From: Dehalococcoidia bacterium UBA6808
GTDB lineage: Bacteria > Chloroflexota > Dehalococcoidia > GIF9 > UBA5629
Reading direction: 5' to 3'
NCBI GenBank assembly: GCA_002452695.1
Contig: DKFA01000026.1
Coordinates: 33,952 to 50,005 of the forward strand
Length of the DNA stretch: 16,054 bases
Positions 1 to 8,013 of the stretch are shown one piece after another (positions within the stretch are counted from its first letter, which is position 1; each line of letters begins with the position of its first letter). Below the pieces are notes generated by a model. It ran no database searches. It was not told the origin of the DNA and worked only from the letters and a program-made list of their open reading frames with translations. Position numbers and translations under genes: made by a program.

Positions 1-2040
1 CACATCGGCTATAACGTTGTCGATGCCTGCCTGAACAGCGATCGATTGTGCAGTTCTTTCATTGTCGCCTGTAATCATATAGACTTCGAGACCCATATTT
101 TTCAGGTCGGATACGGCATTGGCTGCACCGGGCTTGAGGGTATCTGCCAGGGCGATCAGTCCGGCTATCTTTCCGTCAGCGGCTAGAAACAGTACTGTCT
201 TACCCTCGTTCCAGTAGTTTTCACTTACTGATTTGGCATCATCAAGGGCAATGCCGTTCTCTTCCATTAAGGCAATGTTGCCTATCAGTACCTTCTTGTC
301 CTTGACAATTGCGCTTGCGCCCTGCCCGGGCAGGGCTGTGAAATTCTCGTATTTTTCAGGGTCAATATTATGCGCTGCTGCATACGAGACTATCGCTCCG
401 GCCAGCGGGTGTTCCGATCCCTTCTCGATGGCAGCGGCCAGTCCCAGCAACAAACTGTCGTCATAAGGTGCATATGAAAGGATGTCGGTCACCTGGGGCT
501 CCCCGCGCGTCAGTGTTCCAGTCTTGTCCATCAATACTGTATCGATTTTTTCTGCCCTTTCCAGTGCCTGGGCATTGCGGATTAGAATACCGTATTCCGC
601 TCCCTTGCCTGTGCCTACGATAATGGCTGTGGGCGTAGCCAGGCCCAGGGCACAGGGGCAGGCGATGATGAGCACGGCGACGAAATTGAGCAAGGCATAG
701 GTGAAGGACGGTTGCGGGCCGGCGAACAGCCAGATGATAAAAGTAACGATCGCAATGGAGATCACCACCGGCACGAAGTAGCTGGCTATCACATCGGCCA
801 GGCGCTGTATGGGGGCCTTGCTTCCCTGCGCTTCATCCACCATGCGGATGATCTGTGCCAGCATCGTGTCCTTCCCCACACGGGTGGCCCTGAAGTGGAA
901 GCTGCCCATCTTGTTGATAGTGGCGCCTATGACGGTATCGCCCGGCTTCTTTTCCACAGGGATGCTTTCCCCGGTGATCATCGATTCATCAATGGTCGAA
1001 GCGCCGTCGATAACAATGCCGTCAACCGGTACTTTTTCTCCAGGCCTGACGATTACGATATCTTCTGCTAACACTTCATCGATATTGATCGCAGCTTCCT
1101 GTCCGTTCCTGATCACCGTGGCGTTTTTGGGCCGCAGGCCGATCAGTTTCTTAATGGCCTCTGAGGTTTGTCCCTTGGCCTTGGCTTCCAGGAATCGTCC
1201 CATCAGGATTAGCGCAATGATCATAGATGAGGTATCGAAATAGAGAGCGTGCCCGATGCCGGCTTCCATAAAGAAACTGGGGAACAGAACAGCGGCTATG
1301 CTGTAAAGATAGGCGGCCGACGTGCCTACAGCGATAAGGGTGTTCATGTCGGCTGACCTGTGTTTTAAGGCGCCCCATGCCCCGCGGTAGAACCTCAGGC
1401 CTGCCCAGAACTGCACAGGTGTTGCCAGCAGCCATAGCACATAGGGCCTGAAAGGAAAATCCAGCGCTGGAACCATGCTGAGGGCCATGATAACGGCAGC
1501 GATGATAAGAGAGAAGACAAACCTTGTTTTCAACCCTGCGGTCTCTGCCCTGGAGGCCTGCTCAATCCTGTCGGGTTCCTCGGTTTCATCGCCCAGACCG
1601 TATCCCGCATCAGCTACAGCCCTGCGCATCTGGCCGATATCAGCGCCTTCCAGGTATTCGATGGCCGCTTTCTCCGAAGCCAGGTTGACTGTTGCTGAAA
1701 CCACGCCTGGCACGCCCTGCAGCGCATGCTCAACATGAGCTACGCAGGAAGCGCAGGTCATACCGCTGACCGGGAATATGGATTTGACTGTCTTTGCCGT
1801 GTAACCGAGTTCGTTGATTGTGTGTGCGATCTTCCCGAGGTCCACTTTACTTGGGTCATAGTCAACCGTGGTCTTTTCAGAGGCGAAATTTACACTGGCG
1901 TCGTTCACGCCGCCCAGTTCGCGCAGCGCTTTTTCGATGCTATTGGCGCAGGTTGCACAGGTCATTCCTTCAATCGGGATGATTGACCTTCTAATGTGTT
2001 TCCCCTGCTCAGCAGTACTGCCAGGTAAGGTAGTAACCAT
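1..2040 (-). CDS. copA: Copper-translocating P1B-type ATPase (3' end cut by window edge)
   Basis: An open frame of 680 codons runs from ATG at 2040 to the window edge without a stop. It reads as a heavy-metal P-type ATPase that exports Cu(I) across the cytoplasmic membrane. Two N-terminal HMA domains carry GMTCATC (Cys28/Cys31) and GMTCASC (Cys96/Cys99). Membrane helices begin near residue 165. The actuator TGE is at 356-358, the Cu-site CPC at 461-463, the phosphorylated DKTGT at Asp505, and the SEHPLA His-Pro pair at 544-545. A TGDNERTA stretch lies near the edge; the hinge GDGxND motif and last helices, about 140 residues, lie outside the window. CPC with two HMA domains favours copper over Zn/Cd. 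A weak GAGGG lies upstream of the ATG. The gene follows the superoxide reductase by 74 nt on the same strand with no visible terminator, so read-through from the redox operon is likely. I saw no CsoR- or CopY-like operator in the gap. Confidence 0.96.
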   Translation of the reverse strand, partial: MVTTLPGSTAEQGKHIRRSIIPIEGMTCATCANSIEKALRELGGVNDASVNFASEKTTVDYDPSKVDLGKIAHTINELGYTAKTVKSIFPVSGMTCASCVAHVEHALQGVPGVVSATVNLASEKAAIEYLEGADIGQMRRAVADAGYGLGDETEEPDRIEQASRAETAGLKTRFVFSLIIAAVIMALSMVPALDFPFRPYVLWLLATPVQFWAGLRFYRGAWGALKHRSADMNTLIAVGTSAAYLYSIAAVLFPSFFMEAGIGHALYFDTSSMIIALILMGRFLEAKAKGQTSEAIKKLIGLRPKNATVIRNGQEAAINIDEVLAEDIVIVRPGEKVPVDGIVIDGASTIDESMITGESIPVEKKPGDTVIGATINKMGSFHFRATRVGKDTMLAQIIRMVDEAQGSKAPIQRLADVIASYFVPVVISIAIVTFIIWLFAGPQPSFTYALLNFVAVLIIACPCALGLATPTAIIVGTGKGAEYGILIRNAQALERAEKIDTVLMDKTGTLTRGEPQVTDILSYAPYDDSLLLGLAAAIEKGSEHPLAGAIVSYAAAHNIDPEKYENFTALPGQGASAIVKDKKVLIGNIALMEENGIALDDAKSVSENYWNEGKTVLFLAADGKIAGLIALADTLKPGAANAVSDLKNMGLEVYMITGDNERTAQSIAVQAGIDNVIADV

Positions 2041-2114
2041 AAGCCCTCAATTACAAGCCTCTTTTATCCCGCCAGCTCTCTTGATTGTGTATCAGCGTAA
2101 TTCCAAAGACACTT

Positions 2115-2657
2115 CTATAGCTCCAGGTGTTGCTCCCAGACACCGTGGATATTACAGTATGCAAATGAGAAGAGGTGTTTAAACTCTGCTGCGTTGAGAT
2201 TAAAAGCATAAACAGGTTTACTGGTGACTGGTTCGAATACTTCCCTTCCCAGATCGATCACCTGACCGTCCTTTTTTACACCGAAGGCCTGTATCCAGCA
2301 GATATGATGCTCGGGGGTGTTAGGGTGGGGTATTTCACGCCCCACCTGGATTTCGACCAGGTCTTTACCCTGATCGCCGCGCCCTTTCATAAGCTCGATG
2401 GCCGGGATGTGTTTTTCCTTGCCCTCCGAGGTGCGACCTTTAATCACATCGCTGAAATGCACTATCTTGCCGGGTTTCTCTTTCTTTATGGCGCGCTGGG
2501 CTACCAGTCTGGTATCAAGGCTGCCAGACCCGCCACATTCAGGCGTGTAACAGGTTACGTCACTGAAACTGCAGCGGTCGTGGCAGCCGGGACATGGATC
2601 GGGTGGTTTGGGCATTTCGATGACAAAATTGCATTTATCGCACATCCAGTACGTCAT
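2115..2657 (-). CDS. Superoxide reductase with rubredoxin-like N-terminal domain
   Basis: A 180-residue protein that should reduce superoxide to peroxide in the cytoplasm. The C-terminal half has the superoxide reductase iron-site signature: KHIP (His83), PHPNTPEHHICWI (His111 and His117) and CNIHG (Cys168 and His171), i.e. the four His and one Cys of the Fe(His)4(Cys) centre. The N-terminus is not the desulforedoxin domain of classical desulfoferrodoxin, whose last two cysteines are adjacent. It shows C6-x2-C9-x12-C22-x2-C25, the spacing of the short rubredoxin domain of rubrerythrins. A further CYTPEC pair (Cys36/Cys41) and a GGSG linker follow. The start is ATG 2657 with GAGGT upstream, 18 nt after fprA. 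Electrons could come from the Hrb rubredoxin or through its own FeS4 site. Family assignment is firm; the electron route is inferred. Confidence 0.93.
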   Translation of the reverse strand: MTYWMCDKCNFVIEMPKPPDPCPGCHDRCSFSDVTCYTPECGGSGSLDTRLVAQRAIKKEKPGKIVHFSDVIKGRTSEGKEKHIPAIELMKGRGDQGKDLVEIQVGREIPHPNTPEHHICWIQAFGVKKDGQVIDLGREVFEPVTSKPVYAFNLNAAEFKHLFSFAYCNIHGVWEQHLEL

Positions 2658-2675
2658 AGCATTACCTCATATTTA

Positions 2676-3860
2676 TTAATTAAATCCATGCTCCCTGTGT
2701 TTGGCTGCAATGGTATCGGCCAGCTTATCCAGTGCCTTGAAATCGTCTTCCCTGGGATTACCCTTGATATAGACAGGCTCGATAACTTCGATTTTAAGGT
2801 TGGTCAGCATGCCTGTGATCTGCTCGACGGCCTTGCTGCCCCAGCCAAAGCTCCCTATGATACTGGCGAATTTCAAGTTGGGGCGAAGAGCATTGGCCAG
2901 GAAGGCTGCATTGGATGCCAGGGGATGCGCTCCCCCCAGCACGGTGCAGGTACCCAGTACCAGCGTGGCTGAATCAACCAGAGCCATGGCCAGTTTTCCT
3001 GTATCGGCCACGGTCAGGTCGAACTGTTTGACCTCGACGCCGCGTTTAATCAGGGCGCCCACCAGGTAATCTACCATGTCTTTGGTGCTGCCGTGCATCG
3101 ATACATACGGCAGGAGAACGGTATTGCGAGGCTCGTTGTAGACCCAGCTTTTGTAAGCATTAAGGATGAACTCCGGTTTATGATAGATTGGACCATGGCT
3201 GGGGGCGATCATATCCAGATTGTAATCCTTCAGCTTGTCCAGGTTTCTCTGGATGTTGACGCGGAAAGGCATCATGATCTCGCCGAAATAGCGCTTGGCA
3301 GATTCAAAGATGATGAACTCGTCTTCGGCATACAGTGCGGTCTGCGCCATATGCGAGCCGAAGAAATCACAGGAAAACAGGATTTTATCTTCACGCAGGT
3401 AGGTTACCATCGTTTCCGGCCAGTGCACCCAGGGCATGTGGATGAATTCCAGTGTCTTGTTACCCAGCGACAGGGTCTCTTTGTCGTTGACAGTAATAAA
3501 TACGTCCTCATTCAGGTGCAGCAGGTCTATCAACATCCCTTTGCATTTTGGGGTGCAAACAACTTTGGCCTCAGGATAGAGGTCCAGCACCAGCGGGATT
3601 GCGCCGGCATGATCCTGCTCGGCATGGTTACAAATGATGTAGTCAAGCTGGGTTACATTCAGATCGTCAAGGTTACTGGTGAGAACGTAGTCCATGGCAG
3701 GATCGACTGCGTCTATAAGCGCCGTTTTTTCGCTGCCTCTGATAAGATAAGAGTTATAGCTGGTGCCGTCCGGTGTGGGTATCAGCGAGTCAAACAGACG
3801 CCTGTCGAAATCGATCGCCCCTACGGAATCGATGCCTGGTTTGATATTACGCACATTCAT
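2676..3860 (-). CDS. fprA: Flavodiiron protein (O2/NO reductase, FprA family)
   Basis: A 394-residue A-type flavoprotein. The N-terminal metallo-beta-lactamase-like domain holds the diiron ligands His79, Glu81, Asp83 and His84 (HAEQDH), His146 (WVHWPE), Asp165 (SCDFFGS) and His222 (PSHGP). A C-terminal flavodoxin domain from about residue 247 has the FMN loop SMHGSTKD. Such proteins reduce O2 to water and/or NO to N2O in the cytoplasm of anaerobes. The start is ATG 3860, five bases after a strong GGAGG; a TTG five codons further up (3875) is in frame but would place the Shine-Dalgarno inside the gene. There is no fused rubredoxin, and the gene lies 47 nt after the Hrb-like gene, the same pair as known in Moorella thermoacetica, where Hrb reduces FprA. 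Whether O2 or NO is the main substrate cannot be read from the sequence. Confidence 0.97.
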   Translation of the reverse strand: MNVRNIKPGIDSVGAIDFDRRLFDSLIPTPDGTSYNSYLIRGSEKTALIDAVDPAMDYVLTSNLDDLNVTQLDYIICNHAEQDHAGAIPLVLDLYPEAKVVCTPKCKGMLIDLLHLNEDVFITVNDKETLSLGNKTLEFIHMPWVHWPETMVTYLREDKILFSCDFFGSHMAQTALYAEDEFIIFESAKRYFGEIMMPFRVNIQRNLDKLKDYNLDMIAPSHGPIYHKPEFILNAYKSWVYNEPRNTVLLPYVSMHGSTKDMVDYLVGALIKRGVEVKQFDLTVADTGKLAMALVDSATLVLGTCTVLGGAHPLASNAAFLANALRPNLKFASIIGSFGWGSKAVEQITGMLTNLKIEVIEPVYIKGNPREDDFKALDKLADTIAAKHREHGFN

Positions 3861-3907
3861 GTGTTCCTCCGTCAAAGAAGCTCAAAACAAATCCTTATCT
3901 GCTTCAA

Positions 3908-4591
3908 TTACAACTTATTAAACTGGTCTTTGCTGGCGCCGCAGACCGGACAGGTCCAGTCGTCGGGGATATCTTCAAAACGTGTGCCTGGCTTGATGCC
4001 GCCATCGGGATCGCCTTTTTCTGGGTCATAAATGTAGCCGCAGACACTACACTTGTATTTATCCATTTGAATTTTTTCCTCCTTTTTTTCTGCCTGATAG
4101 CTGGGCGCTGATTTGGGAGTAGTTCCCCGTTTTACCTGCTGATAGTAGGCATAAGTGATCGGCTCTCCTTCCTTAATGATATCGGCGTCTACCATTTCTC
4201 CTACAAAAATAGTGTGTGTATAGACATCATACTGGGCAATTACCTTTGCTTCGAGGTAAGCCAGGCTATTGTCTACTACAATGGGTGCGCCGGTCGTTCC
4301 GGTCTTGAAATTGATACCCGCAAATTTGTCCACGTCCCGGCCTGACTTGAAACCGAAACCGCCTATAAAATTGAGTGGGGTTTCCTTGGCCAGGATCGAT
4401 GCCGTAAAGGCTTTACTGCTGGAAACGTATTCGTGAGTGAGGTTGTTCCTGTTCAATACACACTGGATGATCTGCGGTTCAGAGCAGATCTGGATCACCG
4501 TGTTGGCGATCTGACCGTTGATTTTATCGCCTTTAAAAGATGAGACCACGAAAAGTCCGTAGGTCAGGGAATAGAGAGCCTTGGTGTTCAT
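3908..4591 (-). CDS. hrb: High-molecular-weight rubredoxin: flavin reductase domain fused to rubredoxin
   Basis: A 227-residue two-domain protein. Residues 1 to about 155 form a flavin-reductase-like FMN-binding split barrel, recognisable from the N-terminal LYSLTYGLFVVSS stretch and the NRNNLTHEY region. A charged linker leads to a complete rubredoxin at 176-227 with CSVCG (Cys181/Cys184) and CPVCG (Cys214/Cys217), the FeS4 site. The architecture matches Hrb of Moorella thermoacetica, an NADH-dependent electron donor to FprA. Here it should feed the flavodiiron protein encoded just downstream, and perhaps the superoxide reductase. The start is ATG 4591, preceded by AGGAGG about nine bases upstream; the gap to sufB is 22 nt, so both belong to one transcript. 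I see no frame damage. Confidence 0.95.
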   Translation of the reverse strand: MNTKALYSLTYGLFVVSSFKGDKINGQIANTVIQICSEPQIIQCVLNRNNLTHEYVSSSKAFTASILAKETPLNFIGGFGFKSGRDVDKFAGINFKTGTTGAPIVVDNSLAYLEAKVIAQYDVYTHTIFVGEMVDADIIKEGEPITYAYYQQVKRGTTPKSAPSYQAEKKEEKIQMDKYKCSVCGYIYDPEKGDPDGGIKPGTRFEDIPDDWTCPVCGASKDQFNKL

Positions 4592-4613
4592 TACGTGCCA
4601 TCCTCCTCTTTAA

Positions 4614-5849
4614 TTACATCATGTCTTTTTCAGCCGATTCGATTGTATCCCTGATCTGCTGGCTGAGTTCGGGCGGCAGACCTTCTATATCAACGCGCAG
4701 GAAACCTCTGACGATGGTGGCAGTGGCTTCGTCCCGAGTCAAACCTCTCATCATCAGATACTCGACCTCTTCTTCAGCGATCTTCCCCACGGCTGCTTCG
4801 TGTGAGAGATCGATGCCGGCCAGATTGCCTCTAAGCTCCGGGATGGCGTGAATGCTCCCTTCCCCCTTGAGGATAAGGCCGCGGCATTCCAAATGACCTT
4901 TGACATCGATGGCATTGCCCTCAATATAGCCGCGGGCAATAATATTGCCTCCAGTTGTGATCGTGCGCGAGATGATCTCAGTACGGGAACCGGCCCCGTC
5001 GAGTATGACCTGGGAGCCGAGGTCCAGGCTTGACCCCGGCGGCGCCACCACCACGCTGTTGAAGCGCGACACCGTATTTTTACCCACACAGCGGGCAATG
5101 GGATTGGTCTGAAGTGATTTCACCGGCTTCATAATAACGTAGTTGCTCAAGTAGACGCCGTTATCTTCGATGACAACTCCGGTACGGGGACGAACTGCCA
5201 CATGGGGCGACCAGTTGTGGATCATAGTGAAACTGATCTTAGCGCCCTTCTTTATATAAAATTCAGAAATGCCCAGGTGCATGGCATCTTCTTCACTGGG
5301 CGATGCAGTGCAGCCGGTTATGATATGCAATTCGGAACCTTCCTCGGCAATGATGATGTTATGAACGCTCTGCGCAAGGTTCTTTTTACCTATATAAAGA
5401 CAGGCCTGGACAGGGAAGGTTGTCTTGCTGCCGGGCAGGGCGCGTATGAAATAACCGTTGCCGGGGTTAAGTTCTACGTGCGCCGTGTATTTATCTGCGT
5501 CAACGGATACGGCCTTCCAGTAATAATCATGAAGCCAGTCGTATTTTTCAAGCGCCTTGATTGTTGACATAATCTCAATGTCGGACTGTTTTGTGACGCT
5601 GTGGATAACCGAGTGGTCCATCTGGATAATAGTGCCTGAACGCTTGCTGGCATCGTCAACCGTCACCCCGGTCTGTAGCATTTGTGCCTTGGCTTCAGCC
5701 GGTATAGTGGCAAGGTCCTCCTTGTAAGGCAGTGCTTCAGCCACATGCTCATATTTATCCAGGTTGATATCTTCACCGAAGCGCGCCTGTTTGTTGGCCG
5801 CAGTTCGGGCTTTTTCCTTAAGCACTTTCTCTGTGTTTACATCACGCAT
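4614..5849 (-). CDS. sufB: SufB/SufD-family Fe-S cluster assembly scaffold
   Basis: A 411-residue protein of the SufB/SufD family, the beta-helical scaffold that works with the SufC ATPase to build or repair Fe-S clusters. Supporting stretches are the beta-helix core (about 150-330), the SLDLGSQVILDGAGSRTEI region, and the C-terminal LSHEAAVGKIAEEEVEYLM block (His350-Glu351) typical of the family. It is shorter than E. coli SufB (about 495 residues), as in the two-gene SufBC sets of archaea and some anaerobic bacteria. In an alignment from memory, the position of the catalytic C-terminal SufB cysteine (E. coli Cys405) is Gly331 here; a cysteine lies nearby at 322. ATG 5849 overlaps the end of sufC by 13 nt, with GAGGAG upstream inside sufC, so translation is probably coupled. 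The name sufB rather than sufD is by convention for a lone scaffold. Confidence 0.92.
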   Translation of the reverse strand: MRDVNTEKVLKEKARTAANKQARFGEDINLDKYEHVAEALPYKEDLATIPAEAKAQMLQTGVTVDDASKRSGTIIQMDHSVIHSVTKQSDIEIMSTIKALEKYDWLHDYYWKAVSVDADKYTAHVELNPGNGYFIRALPGSKTTFPVQACLYIGKKNLAQSVHNIIIAEEGSELHIITGCTASPSEEDAMHLGISEFYIKKGAKISFTMIHNWSPHVAVRPRTGVVIEDNGVYLSNYVIMKPVKSLQTNPIARCVGKNTVSRFNSVVVAPPGSSLDLGSQVILDGAGSRTEIISRTITTGGNIIARGYIEGNAIDVKGHLECRGLILKGEGSIHAIPELRGNLAGIDLSHEAAVGKIAEEEVEYLMMRGLTRDEATATIVRGFLRVDIEGLPPELSQQIRDTIESAEKDMM

Positions 5850-6583
5850 TTACGGCACTCCTCGTAGCCCTTCTTGACGATGGTCTTAAGTATTTCATGT
5901 GGATCGCCTTCGCAGATGATCGCACCGCCCAGCAGGACGTAACCGGTGCGGGCATCGACATATTCAAGTATATGGCCGGTATGTGTTATGATCAGACCGC
6001 TGCGCTCCCTTTCGCGTATATGCTGTCTCTTTTGCAGCAGCTTGTTGATCAGGTGCCCGATCAATGATATGTTGACCAGGTCTACGCCCGATTCGGGTTC
6101 ATCCAGTAATACCAGGTCTGGCTGCTGGGCGAGCAACTGCGCCAGTTCGGAACGTTTTATCTCGCCGCCTGAGAAGCCGTAGTTGATATCCCTTTCCACC
6201 AGTTCGCTTAGATTGCTTGATTTGACGATCTCTTCAAGCTCGGCGTCGCTTTCACGGCCCCTGGCACAGGCGGTAATCATATCGCGTGTTTTAACGCCGC
6301 GCACGACTGGTGGACGTTGCATTGACATACCAATTCCCAGTCTGGCTCTCACATCGATTGGCATATAGGTGATATCCTGCCCTTTGAATATAATTTTGCC
6401 TCCGGTGATCACATACTTTGGCGCACCCATAATGGTCATCAGCAGTGTAGTCTTGCCGCTGCCATTGGGGCCGAAAAGCACGTGGGTTTCCCCTTTGTTT
6501 ACAGTCAGGTTAACATTATGCAGGATCGGCCTTTCATCTACCGTGACAGCGAGATCTTTAATCTCCAAAATAGGCTCCGACAT
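5837..6583 (-). CDS. sufC: SufC-like ABC ATPase of Fe-S cluster assembly
   Basis: A 248-residue cytoplasmic ABC ATPase. The Walker A GPNGSGKTT spans 38-46, the signature is FSGGEIKRSEL, the Walker B LVLLDEPESGVDL, and the H-loop IITHTGHIL. FSGGEIKR and the DEPESG form are typical of SufC rather than of transporter ATPases, and there is no permease gene. It should bind the adjacent SufB-type scaffold and drive its conformational change. The protein ends in a CxxC (ECRKC) just before the stop. Its last 13 nt overlap the start of sufB in another frame, and it begins 24 nt after the ferritin-like gene. No SufS, SufU, SufE or SufD gene lies in the window, so this is a minimal SufBC arrangement unless the partners are elsewhere. 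Confidence 0.95.
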   Translation of the reverse strand: MSEPILEIKDLAVTVDERPILHNVNLTVNKGETHVLFGPNGSGKTTLLMTIMGAPKYVITGGKIIFKGQDITYMPIDVRARLGIGMSMQRPPVVRGVKTRDMITACARGRESDAELEEIVKSSNLSELVERDINYGFSGGEIKRSELAQLLAQQPDLVLLDEPESGVDLVNISLIGHLINKLLQKRQHIRERERSGLIITHTGHILEYVDARTGYVLLGGAIICEGDPHEILKTIVKKGYEECRKCVM

Positions 6584-6607
6584 ACTATAGTTCCTCTCGA
6601 GTTAAAT

Positions 6608-7138
6608 TCAGGCCCCATCGAGCAAATGGTGTTCGGTGCGTGTGAACCAGCCAACGGGGTCAGTAATATATTCCTTGTAATCGACCAATCCCAGGTAATG
6701 TCCATGCTCTTCGGCGGCCAGGGAAGTAAAAAAGTCTTTCTCCGCTGCCGAGGATGCCAGTTCTGCCTGTTTGTTATAGTAATCGCGGGACTTGATCTCC
6801 ATATCCATAGCGCGGGCAGTGGTTGCTATTTCCGATTTCTTGCCCATGATATTTTTGTCGGCGTTATTGATCGCTTCGCTGAAAATCGTGCCCAGCTTGG
6901 CGCCTTTAGCGGGTTTAGTATGTTCGACAGGCCAGCCTTGCTTGTCGGCGATCGACTTAAAGATTTTTTCAAACGTCTGGCGGTGACGGTCTTCCTGTTT
7001 GGCTAGCCATGCAAACAGCTCTTTACCGACAGGGTGGGTGCTCTCTTCACAAGCTTGCAGGTAGTATTTCTTACCGTCCAGCTCCATCTGGATAGCATAC
7101 TTCAGTGCCTCGTTTAATCTGGCTTCTGCTTCAATCAT
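6608..7138 (-). CDS. Ferritin-like diiron protein (rubrerythrin-related, no rubredoxin domain)
   Basis: A 176-residue four-helix protein of the ferritin-like superfamily. All expected diiron ligands are visible: Glu19 (MELDGKKYY), Glu49xxHis52 (QEDRH), Glu114 (MEIKSRDYY) and Glu144xxHis147 (EEHGH). There are two ExxH half-repeats joined by a linker of about 40 residues (70-110), and no C-terminal rubredoxin. Relatives reduce peroxide or handle iron in the cytoplasm of anaerobes; this one could receive electrons from a separate rubredoxin such as Hrb. ATG 7138 overlaps the TGA of the upstream gene (ATGA), and AAGGGGA precedes it at a good distance. The gene lies 24 nt before sufC. Substrate (peroxide, O2 or iron storage) cannot be told from sequence. 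Confidence 0.9.
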   Translation of the reverse strand: MIEAEARLNEALKYAIQMELDGKKYYLQACEESTHPVGKELFAWLAKQEDRHRQTFEKIFKSIADKQGWPVEHTKPAKGAKLGTIFSEAINNADKNIMGKKSEIATTARAMDMEIKSRDYYNKQAELASSAAEKDFFTSLAAEEHGHYLGLVDYKEYITDPVGWFTRTEHHLLDGA

Positions 7139-7422
7139 AATATGTCCCCTTTATTTGATGCTAATTTTTGTTTGCGTGCCTCGTGCCTGGCGGGCAACGT
7201 TACATGCGCCATCCGCAGTGAGGAATGCCCAATCGTCTTGCCTTTAATTAGCCACGGTTTGCTCAATGAGTCAAATATCGTTTGAAGGTTGGCGCCGTGT
7301 TTCTCTTCAACCTTGGCCATACGGCTGTAATATATATAGTATGCCTGGGCATTGAGCTCGGTCAGAAAGGACTTCTTCAAAATTTCCTGTATATGGCTGC
7401 CGGCGATATCTTTACTCATCAT
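7135..7422 (-). CDS. Truncated ferritin-like protein with unrelated C-terminal tail
   Basis: A 95-residue frame from ATG 7422, which overlaps the TGA of the upstream gene; AAGG lies six bases upstream. An in-frame TTG at 7428 is less likely. Residues 11-54 look like the first helix and following turn of a rubrerythrin-type domain (FLTELNAQAYYIYYSRMA, with Glu22 as first iron ligand). Just where the second ExxH ligand helix should begin, similarity stops at Ser54 and a basic tail starts (GKTIGHSSLRM, then LPARHEARKQK). With only one helix the protein cannot form a diiron site alone. The best reading is a gene interrupted by insertion or deletion, with the new tail kept open and the ATGA junction to the next gene preserved. 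It may be a pseudogene, or kept only for translational coupling. Confidence 0.6.
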   Translation of the reverse strand: MMSKDIAGSHIQEILKKSFLTELNAQAYYIYYSRMAKVEEKHGANLQTIFDSLSKPWLIKGKTIGHSSLRMAHVTLPARHEARKQKLASNKGDIL

Positions 7423-7895
7423 AGACAACCTTTTTCCTTATATTCTGACAGACGGCGCAGATGGCGTTTTTCTTCTCCAAGTATCCTATCGATGGCAACT
7501 CTGTCTGCGGCAGAAACAAGGTCACGCAGCTCCATGTAGAAAAGTATGCTTTCCTTCTCCGCAGCTATGCCCGCCTTGAGCGAGGCGGACGGACCAGACC
7601 TGGCCGCACGGCTACGCGCCAGGTGGGAAGATGGGAATACCCTGTCTTTCAGCAGTGCGCCCAGGTATTTCCGGTATTCACCCCTGTAGCTTTGCGGCGC
7701 TGAAAAGGTTTTGTTGCCCATCAGTTTTTTAAACGTCCGGAGATGCCTTTTTTCGGCTGAAGCAAGGTAATGGTAAACTGCACGTGTTTGCTCGTCAGCA
7801 GACTGACTCGCCACCTTACTGTAAAAAGCCAGTCCGTTGCGTTCCATCTCAACAGCTATCCTGTACAGTTCATTGATTTTAAAAAATGCTGCCAT
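7419..7895 (-). CDS. Ferritin-like diiron protein, first gene of the redox operon
   Basis: A 158-residue ferritin-like protein with two ExxH half-repeats and a complete set of diiron ligands: Glu18 (VEMERNGLAFY), Glu48xxHis51 (AEKRH), Glu115 (AEKESILFY) and Glu142xxHis145 (EEKRH). The linker between halves is short, basic and Ser/Ala-rich (about 85-106). It is related to, but clearly different from, the 176-residue protein two genes downstream. The likely role is peroxide or iron handling in the cytoplasm. The start is ATG 7895 with AAAGGAT eight bases upstream. This is the first gene after the promoter at 8011-8037, with a leader of roughly 110 nt that contains an inverted repeat. Confidence 0.88.
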   Translation of the reverse strand: MAAFFKINELYRIAVEMERNGLAFYSKVASQSADEQTRAVYHYLASAEKRHLRTFKKLMGNKTFSAPQSYRGEYRKYLGALLKDRVFPSSHLARSRAARSGPSASLKAGIAAEKESILFYMELRDLVSAADRVAIDRILGEEKRHLRRLSEYKEKGCL

Positions 7896-7966
7896 ATGCC
7901 CATCCTTTCTTACTGTCCCCTGTGTACGTGACCCCTTATCTTCCCAATTAGCAAATATGACTCTGA

Positions 7967-7987
7967 ACGTCCGACCACGGTCTACGT
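7967..7987. promoter_or_regulatory. Inverted repeat in leader of the redox operon (possible operator)
   Basis: Arms ACGT and GACC at 7967-7976 are mirrored by GGTC and ACGT at 7979-7987, giving an imperfect 21-bp dyad. It lies about 20 nt downstream of the predicted transcription start, where a bound repressor would block elongation. No regulator gene is adjacent, so the binding protein is unknown. Confidence 0.3.
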
Positions 7988-8002
7988 GCGAAATATGCTT
8001 TC

Positions 8003-8013
8003 AATGACTCATT
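8003..8013. promoter_or_regulatory. Perfect 11-bp palindrome over -10/start region (possible operator)
   Basis: AATGACTCATT is a perfect palindrome around its central base. It touches the -10 box at 8011-8016 and covers the predicted transcription start near 8004, a classical repressor position. It does not match a Fur or PerR box that I can recognise. Confidence 0.35.

Noticed and set aside
3861..3875. A TTG start five codons upstream for the flavodiiron protein
   Set aside because: The strong GGAGG lies between TTG 3875 and ATG 3860 at the right distance for the ATG, and the ligand numbering from ATG 3860 matches the family.
2175..4031. Long plus-strand open frames opposite the superoxide reductase, flavodiiron and Hrb genes
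   Set aside because: They are antisense to well-supported enzymes and show no family signatures.
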